From: Craterostigma plantagineum | Taxonomy: Eukaryota > Streptophyta > Magnoliopsida > Lamiales > Linderniaceae | Length of the DNA stretch: 64,000 nt | Reading direction: 5' to 3' | Assembly (NCBI GenBank): GCA_027422505.1 | Contig: JAPQWV010000679.1 | Coordinates: 229,051-293,050, forward strand | Program-made: the position numbers and the translations under genes | Part shown: in pieces, positions 11,079-22,562 of the stretch | Position numbering within the stretch: the first letter of the stretch is position 1 | How the letters are laid out: each line of letters starts with the position of its first letter | The notes under the pieces: model-generated | The model's database searches: none | What the model was told of the DNA's origin: nothing | Seen by the model: only the letters and a program-made list of their open reading frames with translations

Positions 11079-13997
11079 TCACTCCTTTTTTCCAAAGTCG
11101 GGCCTGACGAGCTTTCTGCGTTTAGGGGGTACCTTTGCGGCGGAAGCTTCTTCTCCTTCGCTGACAGCTTCGCATTTGTTAACCGCAGTGTTAGAATCAG
11201 AAATTATCAACTTTTTCTTTGCTTCGCTACGACGCTTGAAACCTACTATCTGAATCTCTTCCGAAATTATGTCATCACCACCATCTGCTAGGGCAGGAGC
11301 TTCTTCATCTTCGTTCAGCCTTTCTTTTAGCATATGGCTCACCTTTTTGCGCACGGCAAAGCTTTCATCTCCACGTTTCCAAGTGGCTTTGAAGCTTTTA
11401 AGCTTCTTAGGAGCCATATTGTTGCTGCAGTCGAACTGCTGTACCATCATTTGCATGACTTCGTCAGCCGACGACCCAACATACGGGTCGTTATGATTAT
11501 TAAAACGAGTGTCAGCTGGGTTGGGACTCGGATTAGCTATGGGTCCCAAACTCAGGCGAGAGAAAACATTTCTTCTTTTGGCAGTTGGTGCTCGATGATT
11601 ATGGTCGCTTGAGGACAAGTTTCTCTCTCTCGGCCTGAGATGTTCGCCTTTATGGTAAGCCTTGGACTGATGAATAAGATCTCGGTTCTTTTCAGGTTGG
11701 ATAGTACGCTCGCCCCTATGCTGTGGTGAATCCCATATATGACAGCCATCAATTGAGAGATGATGTTCACTCGATTTTAAGACATGGGATGGAGACCCTT
11801 TCCTTCTTTCAACCGTGCCGTGAGTTGTGCAAGGGCCATGAGGTAAGTGAGACTCCCTATGCAGTGGGCCATAAGCAATTCGGCCTCTTTGCATCGACAC
11901 ATAACTTGCACCAGGAACCGTCTTTTGGTCGTCTGATCTGTTTATAATGTATTGATCCCCACACCCATGAGTGAGACCCAAGCATTTGCTACGTACCATG
12001 TCTTTCGGCAAATTTGATGATGGCCTATAGTTCGACAAGTTGTAGAAGTTCAGATGTGACCCACTTTGACGATGATCATTTCTTTCAAAGGCAGCAACGC
12101 CGTCAGATACAGATTTGGTCAATTCGTGTGTGTACGGTATAGCTCTGGTGATCACTGCATCGTCGAACTTGGATAGAGATGGGTGGTCAATTTTTCGAGA
12201 AATCAAGCCTTGATTTTCCTTAGAGACAGTGGGTGGTAATTCTGTTGAGATAGGATAGCTAACATATGTGTGAAGATCCTGCGTAGTTTCTAGTACGTCC
12301 CTGTTGTTTCCCATATGCATATGCTCGTTTGGTTGGCCATAGCTTTTGTTTAAAGGAGGAGAGCCTCCGATGGTGCCAAACATGTTTCCACTTGCTCTTC
12401 CTACCCCAGACACGAGCTCTCTGTCATGATCAATCCTAAAATCCTGAGGTAACTCTTGCACAGAGTTTCCACACTGAAAATTTACTGCTTGATAACAACC
12501 AACTTCATCTTCATTCTTATTACCGCCATCGAATGTAGACATTTCCTTCGCAGATGTTTCACATGCTGTATGCAGATGGGTGCAAGGCAGATCGGTGTCA
12601 AGAAGAGAGCTATTGCGGTAGTACATATTATAACCATCTTTGGATTTCTCACTGGTGGGTGATGGAGAATGGCTTATCGAATCCCTAGCCTGGGCATGCA
12701 ACTTAGCGTAATATTCCTCAATATTTGGTCTAACAACATCAGGTCTAAGTCTAACAACATCACGAGCCTCACATTCTCTTCCAACACCATCATCAAAAAA
12801 CAACCTGTAATCACTAGTCGGACGGTCTCTAGCTCCCATGTAGTGCAACCTTTCATAAGCATGCACAAGATCATCTGACTTTTTATGTTCAAATGATATG
12901 TTCCTTCGCGTGAACCCATCACCTGGATTGCTTCTCATGTCTGGTGAAACCTTAAGATGTTCCGGCGATTGAATAGAATCATGATGAATATACGTCTCAT
13001 TCCCTTCAATTTCATCTGTAGTTATGACACCATGAGCAATTCTTCTTCTTCTTGCAGATGAATGGTGATCAGTCACATGGCCCTGAGAGCAATGACAATA
13101 TTTTTCTTCAGCATTGAAGCCACTCTCTAGCATAAGTTCCTCCTCATCATATTTGCCTGACGATTTCCCCGGGCATGGGTGCAATATGTCGGGATTGAGA
13201 TCATCAGATTCAGTCAATCCAGTAAATCTTCCATGGAACCGGGTTGATATTTCATCACCTTCACGTAGTCTTCTGTTACTCGATCCAGTAGATATTCTCA
13301 GATTACGTGTTGTGATGTCATTGCATGATCGTAGTCTTTCACTACTAGCAACGAGTGTGGGCGGTGTACTCTTCAGCTTTCTTGCATCAAACAGATGCAG
13401 GAGCCTCTCAACCTAAAAGTGAATGAGAAATATTAAATAATTGTGGCCTCCCTGCAGACATTAGTCCAATAGAGAACAGAAGCTGTTCGAACCTGGTCCT
13501 TACTAAGGCCAAAATTGAATTTCTTTGCAGAAAAATAGTTTTCTACTATAGCACCTTGAAATTCTTTCTCCGAAAGAGGACTACAGTGCCAAAGAGGCTT
13601 AACACGAACCTGAGGTTTTAGTCAGAATGGAACACAGAACACATCCCCTCCAATTATAGTCGGAAGGTACAGACAATTTGCTAGTTTTAAAAAGCAAAAG
13701 GAAATATCATACCTGAGCCGGGAATCTCTTCCCCGAATAACTGAAACCATTGGGAACAATATCCATTTCCCCATCAGAAGACGCCAGATAAACTCCAAAC
13801 AGTTGTCTTGTCTCGAACTCAAACAAGAATAACGCCATTCCAGCTTTAACCTGTTTCACAAAGTGAGCGAACGAATATGGTAGAGCAAATACCTCACGAC
13901 TTAAGCACTCCTCGATCGTCTCAGTATTCGACATGAAGATTGCACCGTACTCGGGAATACTACCAGTAGCATCACTCCTCTCTTCGTCATACTCCAT
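11079..13997 (-). CDS. DCD (development and cell death) domain protein
   Basis: Three exons on the minus strand, complement(11079..13412, 13493..13609, 13713..13997), all introns GT-AG and phase 0, giving about 911 residues. The DCD domain covers roughly residues 17-143 across all three exons: YGAIFMSNTETIEECLSREV, FALP, then GMALFLFEFETRQLFGVYLA, the FPAQV segment, and EKEFQGAIVENYF to VERLLHLF. DCD proteins are plant-specific and respond to development, stress and cell death; biochemical function is mostly unknown. The remaining 770 residues, in one long exon, are rich in S, H, D, R and N, look disordered and show no second domain; the end is basic (PPKRRKLVRPDF), possibly nuclear targeting. 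A CAG acceptor at 14005-14006, just upstream of the ATG, suggests a 5' UTR intron. Confidence 0.9.
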
Positions 13998-15103
13998 TGC
14001 ACCTGCAAGTCACAACATTCCTAATCGGACAATTGATACGTTTAAAATAAAGGAAACAGAAAGGCAGCAAACAGCAGTACCCCATGAGAACGAATGCCTA
14101 TTTAAACACAAAACAATGCAGCAAAGAATGTCATCCACAAGCACTCAGACTTAATCAACCAACAGTGCAGTTAAAATATAAAAGCCAAGATTCCCAAAAA
14201 AAAAAAAGGCACGCACACACATTAAATAAGGGCACTGTGTATCAGAGAGATCAATCCAATCATACAATCGCACTCGCACGCACATACACACGGTGAATAA
14301 TCAGTATTCTGCGTATCTTATACACACACGCAGTCGCATACACACAGCAAATAATCAGGCTATTACGAGTTTACACAACCTAATCTCCAAAGGATTCTAA
14401 TATCGCGCAAAACTCGAGCAGTACAAGGGTACTTCGATGGATAACGAAGGTTTTACCAACGCGATTGAGTTACTAAAACGTAGTATGTTCGTATCGTTTC
14501 AGCGATTAGGGTTTACTGATTCACAATGCTTGTTAAATATCCTCTTTCGCCACCGCCGTATTCGATTGCGATTCACGATTCTCGAAAATATCTTTAACCT
14601 TTAGGTATGTCTTGAGAATATATATATATATATATTGTATGGAAGTAGAGTTCGTGATATAGAGGAGGAGATCGTGGGCGGGGTATTTTATTTATTTCTT
14701 AATTTCCCTTTTAATTATATAAATAAACAGTGATGATATTAAATCATATGCATCATTTAACGCCATATTATCCGAATGCTACATGAGAAATTTATAATTT
14801 ATTTAACTGACGCGTGTTTTGTGGGATTCAACTCGTGATATCATTTCTATATCGAAGTACTGTTGACATATAGGGAAAAAAAAAATTTCTTAAAATCCAT
14901 TTTCAACGTAGAAGGGGAACTGAGTAAATACTGTGAAATATTGGCTCCAGAACGAAATTATACTAAACAAAAGGATGAATTTGCAATATAACCAAGCAAC
15001 CCTTAATACGTTGCCCCGTCGCATCACTAGTACACGCTTGTTTCGTGCTGTCAGCTTCCACTCTTCGTAAGCGGTGATTTTTGTTTTCTTGTTATCGAAA
15101 CCG
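13998..15103. promoter_or_regulatory. Divergent intergenic region, DCD gene / H-protein gene
   Basis: The 1.1-kb spacer between two genes transcribed away from each other. It holds AC-rich low-complexity stretches (14200-14350) and a (TA)n run near 14622-14635 that could serve as a TATA region for the DCD gene on the minus strand. No gene is seen, and no specific binding sites can be assigned. Confidence 0.5.
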
Positions 15104-16258
15104 ATGATTTCGTCGAGGTTATGGGCAACTAGGGCTGCATCGTACCTTAAGGTATCTGTTCGTTGCAGATGTTTCGCCAATGGTACGTTTATTTTATATA
15201 TATTCACAGTAATCGACTCTTTGAGTATTTGATGATATTTTGCTTTTTCTAACGAAGATCCGATTTGTTACTGAGATGTGTTTTGCACGGTTATTTTATG
15301 ATAACGGTGATTTTCGATGGCTTCAAACGATTTGTTCATCACATTTCTCAAATATGTGCCTGCGATCTGTCATTTCTAGGCTCTAGCAATGGATCGAATG
15401 AGCTATCAGTCTGATTTGTACCTTCTATCTAGATTGCTGCACCTCTTCGTATTCTAATAGAGAGATCTTTACTTCCATGGCTGTGAACTATAGATTGGTC
15501 ATATGAAGAAATATGAAATGCGTATGTATGATTATGATGGACTGGTCGGTTCTTAAGCTTTGCTGCTTACGTTTTTGGTACATTGCAATGGCGAAATCGT
15601 TTCTTTTGCAGTTGCCAAGGACCTAAAGTACTACGATTCCCATGAATGGGTGAAAGTCGAGGGAAAATCAGCCACCATTGGCATTACGGATCATGCTCAG
15701 GACCACTTGGGTGATGTTGTTTATGTCGAATTACCTGAAGAGGGAGCTGAAGTTAAGCAAGGCTCGGCCTTCGGCGCTGTTGAAAGTGTCAAGGCCACAA
15801 GTGACATCAACTCTCCAGTTTCTGGGAAAGTCGTCGAAGTGAACTCAGAGCTCAACGAATCACCTGGCCTTGTAAGTCTTTCAAGAAAAACATACTTAAT
15901 TTTTGCCACCACAGATGGTAATTCAAGTCCGTTACATTAATTTTCTTTTGGTTTAAGTCTTTCGGGCCATGTTTTTCGATGTGTGATGTGAGATTATATC
16001 CAGCTTGGCCTTACGATATAGAGAGCACATACGTGTTTAATTTAGATAATGATTCCCATTACTTAGTTCATTCGAGAGCAGCCCTTAGTTCTTTTTCTTA
16101 AAGTTTGTGTTTGTGTTTTTTTTATTCAGATTAACGCAAGCCCGTATGGGGATGGATGGATCATGAAGGTGGAGCTGAATAACACGGAAGAGCTCAACAG
16201 TTTGATGGACCCTGATAAGTACTCAAAGTTCTGTGAAGAAGAAGATGCCAAGCACTGA
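15104..16258 (+). CDS. GDCSH: Glycine decarboxylase complex H-protein, mitochondrial
   Basis: Three exons (15104..15182, 15612..15871, 16130..16258) with GT-AG introns give 155 residues, the usual plant length. The H-protein carries the aminomethyl group on lipoamide between the P-, T- and L-proteins of the glycine cleavage system in the mitochondrial matrix, central to photorespiration and one-carbon supply. Residues 1 to about 25 are an Arg/Ser-rich presequence ([16 protein letters not shown]). The lipoyl domain follows: [20 protein letters not shown], then [20 protein letters not shown], where Lys87 is the lipoylation site. The C-terminus [13 protein letters not shown] is typical. The start was chosen because it gives a complete presequence and correct splice phase. 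A hAT element lies about 150 bp past the stop. Confidence 0.95.
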
Positions 16259-16408
16259 TTGAATCCCTTTGTCAGTGTTTGCGTTCCTTTCATTGTCGAT
16301 TTACTTCTTGCATTTGAGGATGTTATAAACAGCTTTCAATATGTTGTCTTTACGGGTACACCTTTTAGTTCTTTAGATGGTATTATTACTTGACTGTTGT
16401 CTGAAGAC

Positions 16409-17106
16409 CAATGTTTTAAAAAGCCAAATGCGCACTGCGTAGCGTTTTAGTGCCGATATCGCATAGCGTAAAAAGCGTAGCGTGTTGCGTGATATTTCGA
16501 GCTAAACCATTTATAATAACCAAGAAACATAATATTGACAGAAGAAGCGAAAAATGATTAAAATCTAATTAGTCATATCCCAAACAATAGAAGAAAATAA
16601 AAATATATCTACAAAGTTTCATCTACATCGTATTAAATGTTATTTTTATATCTAAATAAGTATCACCAGCCGAAATAAAAATTATATCAAAAAATAACTA
16701 CTAAAAATTTGGCGAACCTAGTATTAGAAGATGTCTTTCAAAAATAATTTTAGTGGATATAAAAAATATAAGAGATGCATGTCATTTTGATCGTTGCTAA
16801 ACAAAGAATAAATTAGATAAGTTTATTTATTTTTATCACATAAGTTACATCAAATAATCCATTTTGTATGATGTGAAAGTAATAATAAGTTAAAAAAATA
16901 GAAAAACAAAAACAATATATATATGACTTGTCGGATGTCTTTCGTTACAGTACATTTAGGCAATAGCACTCTCTTCTCTCTCTTCCACGTAATAATAATA
17001 TAATATAGTTTTGTACGCTATTTTTTTTACGCGTCATAGCGTTTTAGAGAAAACTTGCGCTAATGCTCGCCTTGAAACGCGAGACAGACCGCTTTTTAAA
17101 ACAATG
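16409..17106. mobile_element. Non-autonomous hAT element, 698 bp
   Basis: The left end is CAATGTTTTAAAAAGC and the right end read inward is CATTGTTTTAAAAAGC. The 8-bp target duplication CTGAAGAC is at 16401-16408 and 17107-17114. CA..G termini with an 8-bp duplication indicate the hAT superfamily. Both subterminal zones carry repeats of GCGTAGCG/CGCATAGCG type, as expected for transposase binding sites; the middle is AT-rich and non-coding. It sits in the 3' flank of the H-protein gene. Confidence 0.88.
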
Positions 17107-17114
17107 CTGAAGAC

Positions 17115-17645
17115 ACACCGTGCATCAGAAAGATGAATAGAAACTACTGTATGATTCCATTCCATTGATATCTCTTGAGGGCCTGTTTGCTCTCCTAGTT
17201 ATGCCCACATAATATAAATATTAACCCATTTTCTTATGTTCGGTTGCTTTTACATCGGTCCGAGATTAATACAGCCCACGAAAATATTGCGGGCCTTATT
17301 ACAAATTGTCTGAATTAACAAGATAAGATAAAAAATATATTTGAATAAAAAATGGTCATTTACCAAACTAACCTTTATTATACATATACTACACCTCAAG
17401 CCCTAATTGTGCATCGTCTTTGCTTTTTCTTGAAAAGAGAATTTCTGCAAATTCGGAAGCCTTGGTACCCAAGAACTCGGTATGTTTAGGTAATATAATG
17501 TATTTTTTGTGTTTTCTAGAGGGATTTGGATTTCATGATGGTTGTTTGGTTACTTTGTAGATTTTATCTTGTCTATTTCTGTTGGTTATAAAGCAACTTG
17601 TTGTTTCCTCAATGCTAATGTTTCTTAATTTTTCAGTGTTTTTCT
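17115..17645 (+). other. 5' region of the Harbinger element
   Basis: There is no gene. GGGCCTGTTTGCTCTC at 17179 resembles the left terminal repeat of PIF/Harbinger elements, and the rest is probably the element's leader before the transposase gene. No matching right end was found. Confidence 0.4.
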
Positions 17646-19046
17646 ATGGCTCGTGTTACAAAGAGAAATGACAAATATTTTGTTTTACTCCAACAAACTG
17701 TGATGCAAATCGTTGTTCTACTTGGTATGGTTGAGGCTTTAATCATGCATAATATGTCATTTCTTCACAGAGGTCGTAAGTGCTCTGTCAAATATTCCAT
17801 GGCAGAAAGAATCCCTAAACAAGTTGCGTATGTTAAGCAGCTAGTTGAAGTTTCTGATGTGACTTGTATAAATCACTTTCGAATGAGTAGAAACGTGTTT
17901 GCATCACTTACATCTACTTGAACATGTCAGAGGGTTAAAACACTCTAGATATACTACGGCAACAGATAAGTTGGCTATATTCCTTTTAATATTGTCACAA
18001 AATACCAAGAATCGTGTTATTCAAGAAAATTTCAAAAAATCCGGGGAAACTGTGAGCAAGTACTTCCACGAGGTACTTAATGCTGTTTTGAAACTATTTC
18101 CGATTCTTATTGCGGCTCCTCAACCAATTGATGACAATAATACTGATCCGAGATGGAAGTTTTTCAAGGTTAGTCTCATATTTCAACTTTTATATATTAA
18201 TTATATTTCGTTTGCCAAATCTGAGAATTGTATTGGCTTATATATTATTCGCTTGTCCATCATAGGGATGTATTGGGGCTTTAGATGGACTCATATACCT
18301 GTAACTGTGCACGCGGCAGAAAAACCACGGTACCGCAATCGGAAGGGTGATATTACAATCAATGTTCTTGGAGCTTGTGACCATAACGTGATGTTTACTT
18401 ATGTTTTATCTGGTTGGGAAGGATCAGCGGCCGACAGTAGGGTATTACGTGATGCTATAAGTTGTGCAAATGGGTTGAAAGTAGCAAAAGGTTTCAGTCG
18501 AACTCGACACTAGTTTCTTAAAATCTACATATGTCATTAGGCTATCATGTTAATTTGCTTTTTGGTATTTCAGGAACATACTATTTGTGTGATAGTGGAT
18601 ACATGAACGCTAAAGGTTTTTTAGCGCCATACAGGAAATGTTCGGTACCAGTTAGATGCATGGAGTAATGGGAGAAATGCTCCTCCAAATTATAAGGAAT
18701 ATTTCAATATGATTCATGGGAAGGCTCGCAATGTGGTAGAACGCAGCTTTGGATTGCTAAAAAACGTTGGGCTATTTTGAGGTCCCCGTCCTTTTATCCA
18801 ATAAAGACACACGGACGAATCATCATGGTTTGTTATTTACTTCACAACTTCATCCGGAATGAAATGAAGGATGACCCTATAGAGGCTTTGGATGAGTTGA
18901 ACGATGAAGAAGAACAAGTAGTTAGTCTTGAAAACACAAATACTGAGCACATTAGCAACGTCGGCACCTCAACTGAGTGGTCTAATTGGAGAGATCAATT
19001 AGCTGAATCATGTTTCAATGAGTGGAGACTTGTTAGGCGTGTTTGA
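17646..19046 (+). pseudogene. PIF/Harbinger-type transposase, frameshifted
   Basis: The translation in pieces matches the plant HARBI1-like nuclease family (DDE_4): an N-terminal helical region (17646-17920), TTATDKLAIFLLILSQNTKN and the ETVSKYFHEVLNAVL segment, the DG-THIPV region around the first catalytic Asp (about 18285), GACDHNVMFTYVLSGWEGSA with ADSRVL, the YYLCDSGYMNAKGFLAPYR block, and ARNVVERSFGLLK with HNFIRNEM at the end. An intron (about 18491-18572) separates the catalytic blocks. Frame changes are needed near 17920, 18285, 18640 and 18765, the last three looking like single-base losses. It is either a decayed transposon or an intact one with consensus errors. The Myb-like gene downstream is its usual partner. 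Confidence 0.88.
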
Positions 19047-19405
19047 TGATAGCTTTTGGGATCGGTTGTGTTATTATAGATTACGCATCTTGGCGGTTGT
19101 CATAGACAGCATTTTGTTGACTCATGTCATCTTAGACCACTTGTGCTTGTTTGTTGTTCTAATGCTATTCAACGCGTGTTTGTTGTTTGATATTTTTTGT
19201 CATGAATAAGCCTTTTTTCTTGTGTAGAAACATATGTTCAAAACATGTTGTTTAGATTTGTGGATTTATATGAACATATTTAGTTTAAGGTTTGTGCTTG
19301 TTGTTGGCTCTTTTTATGATACACATATGAACTTTGTATTACTATGATACTTGTTTAACAAAGACCTTGGTGACATGTATGTTGATTGGTGTATATTGCA
19401 GAATC

Positions 19406-20415
19406 ATGAAGTCATCTAGTTGGTCCAAATCCGTTAGCAATGGTACGAAGGTTGATCCTCGAACTCGACGAGCGTGGACACGACAAGAAGAAGTCGCATT
19501 GATAGCAGGGCTGAAGGAGATTATTACTGAAGGTTGGAGAATAGAAAATGGCTTCAAAACTGGATATTTGAAAAAATTGGAGGACAACCTTAGGAAAGCA
19601 ATTCTCGGAACAGAGCTGCGCTATACCACATATCAATTCAAGGTTGACCACGTGGAAGAAACACTATTCCTCTTTATCATCAATGATGTCTATGACTGGT
19701 ATATGATGGAATGATACAATGAAGATGATAGACGTGCATGAAGACCAAGTATGGGAAGACTATGTTAAGGTGCGTGAAATTATATATGATTAGATTTATG
19801 TACATCAAGAGTATTATCGTGATGTAATCCATTGTTTTGTTTTCATATAGAAAGATCCCACTGCTAAGCTCATGCGTTACAAAATGGCCATATTATACAT
19901 TTGGTAAAAATTGTACATTAGGAGAGCACGCGGAAGATTATATTGATGTCATGAACGTAATAGATTTGGAAACAAACACCGCGCTTGGAAAGGGTCCATC
20001 GCCTAACTCTAATCAAGGAAACGATGTTATTGATGAGTCAGGCGACTCACAAAGGTCTGTAGCTAGTGGATCTTCCAAAAGCAAGAAGCACGCACGTTCT
20101 AAGGGAGGCTCTTCGGACGCTGTTCTTGACATGATTGAAATGTTAAAGCGCTATTGCACTGATGCAAATGAAACCCTTCGTGAAGTAGCTAGCCGAATGG
20201 GATATGAGTTTGATGTTAGCAAGGCTAGGAAGGATGTGTTTGCTGTGGTGGATACTATGGAAGGATTGTTTGAGCATGAAAAAATTTGATGTCTCAACTT
20301 TATTGATTACAAACACTGAAGAACTTGAATTATTTCTCAGCCTTCCGACAGAAAAGAAAGCAGCATTTGCACAGTGGGTTTTGGCTAGTGGACCATCTTC
20401 TCGTGGGAGTTAATA
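19406..20415 (+). pseudogene. Harbinger-associated Myb/SANT-like DNA-binding protein
   Basis: A first exon from 19406 encodes RRAWTRQEEVALIAGLKEII and WRIENGFKTGYLKKLEDNL, the Myb/SANT-like trihelix domain that plant PIF/Harbinger elements carry as a second gene; it is needed with the transposase for DNA binding. After an intron (about 19640-19850) the frame continues with the conserved central and C-terminal parts: GEHAEDYIDVMN, a Ser/Lys-rich linker, DAVLDMIEMLKRY and FLSLPTEKKAAFAQWVLA. One frame change is required near 20275. The order transposase then Myb, both plus strand, is the standard element layout. Confidence 0.8.
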
Positions 20416-20853
20416 GGCTTGCTTGTAGTATTTGTATCAATTGGCATGTTGTTTTGTCATATTTTTGTCAAGATCGTGTATGTTGGCCAACTTTGCTGTT
20501 GTACTTGGCTCAAGTACTTTGTGATGGAAGATATTATAAAACGTAATCGTGTGGCATACCATGTCTATAACCTTGTATTTGATATAATTATTTTGAATGT
20601 AAAGACTTATATGTATTTTGCTTATGCAAGGCCTTTTGATGTGGATAAGAAGCTGTTGAAGTTGTGACCATGACATGAGTTTTCAGTGTCAAATTCAACA
20701 GGTCTGCGTTTCACTCTTGTTCTGGCAGTATGCATTCAAACGTGCATAACTTTATCGAGACTTCATATTTTTTAAATCCATAAGTTTTGCTAAACTCAAT
20801 TGGCTTTCCAAAGATATAAGATATACATGCAGAATCTGTCCTAATACAAGCAG

Positions 20854-21146
20854 CAGGGGCGGACCTACGTAGGGGCTTGGGGGGCCGTTGACCCCCCGGC
20901 CATTTCACTGTTAAGTATAATATCCGCATGTTGTATTAGGAAAATTGCTTGTAGCTTAGTGGTTATTGGAGTTGCCTCAAGAATTTCACCTTCACATGAC
21001 CTGGGTTCGAGTCATCAGTAAGGTTTTTTCTTTTATTTTCTGGTATGGACTTGAATGAAGTGAGCTGGGCTGAATTTTCTTGACCCCCCAACTTTTTTTG
21101 GTTTGGGATTTGACCCCCCGGCCATTTGATGCTGGGTCCACCCCTG
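20854..21146. mobile_element. Non-autonomous hAT element (CAGGGGCGGA type), 293 bp
   Basis: The left end CAGGGGCGGACC and inverted right end CAGGGGTGGACC form terminal repeats, flanked by the 8-bp duplication ACAAGCAG (20846-20853 and 21147-21154). This terminal sequence is known from Tip100-type hAT elements. It inserted into the first unit of the 209-bp tandem repeat. Its interior holds the tRNA-like segment listed separately. Confidence 0.88.
20948..21016 (+). other. tRNA-like (SINE-like) segment inside the hAT element
   Basis: TAGCTTAGTGG (20952-20962) fits the pol III A box and GGTTCGAGTCA (21004-21014) fits the B box, about 42 bases apart as in tRNA genes or tRNA-derived SINEs. The full cloverleaf cannot be folded convincingly, so this is a tRNA-derived relic rather than a working tRNA gene. 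Confidence 0.5.
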
Positions 21147-21696
21147 ACAAGCAGTTTATTCTGTGAAGATGACACCTCGACGTGAGTTCGTGTCAAATTC
21201 AGCAAGTTTGAGTTCTGCCCCGTTCTGGCAGTATGCATTCAAACGTGCATAACTTTCCCGAGACTTCATATTTTTCAAATCCGTAAATCTTGCTAGAAAC
21301 TAGACTCAATTGGCTTTCCAAAGGTATAAGATACACCTGCAGAATCTGTCCCAATACAATCAGTTTATTCTGTGAAGATGACACCTCGATGTGAGTTCGT
21401 GTCAAATTCAGCAGGTCTGCGTTCCAGATATGTTCTGGCAGTATGCATTCAAACGTGCATAACTTTCTCGAGACTTCATATTTTTTAGATCCGTAAATTT
21501 GTTGGAAACTAGACTCAATTGGCTTTCCAAAGGTATAAGATACACCTGCAGAATCTGCCCCAATACAAGCAGTTTGTTCTGTGAATATGACACCTCGACG
21601 TGAGTTTGTGTCAAATTCAGCAGGTCTGCTTTCCAGATCTAGCATGTGCGAAACAGGAAAGCTTGATTACATTCTACGTTGAAAATATCATAATAG

Positions 21697-22420
21697 TGAT
21701 ATGGTATTAATTAAGACGGGCCAAGAAAAATAAAAACAAGGAAGAGGCCCAAACAAAGCCCATAAAGAAGAGCCCATGATAAGACATAAAATCTGGGAAG
21801 GAGCTGCAAGGACCTGACGGACACTAGCATGAACTGGACAAAGGAAGAAGAACCATCGTGTATCAAGACAAAAGGTACAGCAGGAAAAGGAAAAAGGGAT
21901 AAAGGGACACGTGTTGTCTTAACAGAGGAAGAAATCACTGGGTATCCCACTGTAGCCACTGCAGAAGTCAATCCATCAAGCAATCCGTCATTTCCTTCTG
22001 CAGACCTTAGGTAGTACGTCCCCCGGAAAAGCTGGAACATAGCCTTCAGCAGGCGGCGGGGAGCTGCTATAAAAGGAGGACTTAGCATATTTTCCATAAG
22101 GACAGTCTCTCTACAAAAAACGCGCACGCATCATTTTCTCTAAGATAGCTTAAACATATTTCTACGTTTTAGGAGCGAAGGTGAGGAATCTCTGAGTGTG
22201 TAACGTGATTCTTACTTAGTGAAAGACAGTTCCCAGCGCCCCGTGGACGTAGAATCCGATAGGATTCGAACCACGTAAACCCTTGTGTTCTTTCTGTTTA
22301 CGTCCCAGCATCGACGACCCTCGTACACTTAACCAATAGCATATTAATCGATCTACCGTTAACTAAATATTCAGAGCCCCCACACTCAAAAATACTGTTG
22401 ATTGGGTTTGCCCCATATCA
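21697..22420 (+). repeat. 5' LTR of Tat element 1
   Basis: It starts TGATATGG and ends CCCCATATCA. A TATA box, TATAAAA at 22068-22074, marks the likely promoter, with transcription expected to begin 25-30 bases later, near the CCATAAGGACAG stretch. Confidence 0.93.
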
Positions 22421-22422
22421 AA

Positions 22423-22440
22423 TGGCGCCGTCTGTGGGAA
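22423..22440 (+). other. Primer binding site
   Basis: TGGCGCCGTCTGTGGGAA lies two bases inside the 5' LTR. TGGCGCCG starts are typical of Tat and Athila elements, which prime from a tRNA 3' end. The same 18 bases occur in Tat element 2 at 44379-44396 (minus strand). Confidence 0.8.
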
Positions 22441-22562
22441 ATCCGGAGTTAAAGGCGTGAGAAATTTCTGAAGCAAGGTACGAGGTTGCATTGAAAGATT
22501 TCTCGTGTGTTTCCTGTTTTTTCTTTGTGTTACAGGGATAAGCAAAGAACGTAAGGACGCTG

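Larger units (their letters stand above)
20686..21640. repeat. 209-bp tandem repeat, three and a half copies
   Basis: Units begin with GTGTCAAATTCA at 20686, 21190, 21399 and 21608. Spacing is 209 bp for the last three; between the first two it is 504 bp, which becomes 203 bp once the 293-bp hAT insertion and its 8-bp duplication are removed. The fourth unit stops after about 30 bases. Units are highly similar, and minus-strand frames stay open through them (148 codons at 21199-21645), giving a repeated peptide with KLCTFECILPE. I do not recognise a family. Confidence 0.85.

Noticed and set aside
20948..21016. A functional tRNA gene
   Set aside because: A and B boxes are present, but acceptor and anticodon stems do not pair well and it lies inside a hAT element; treated as a tRNA-derived relic.
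21711..22127. 138-codon minus-strand frame in the LTR of Tat element 1 (also 31609-32025)
   Set aside because: It lies wholly inside the LTR promoter/leader, and its identity in both LTRs only reflects LTR identity. No protein family resemblance.
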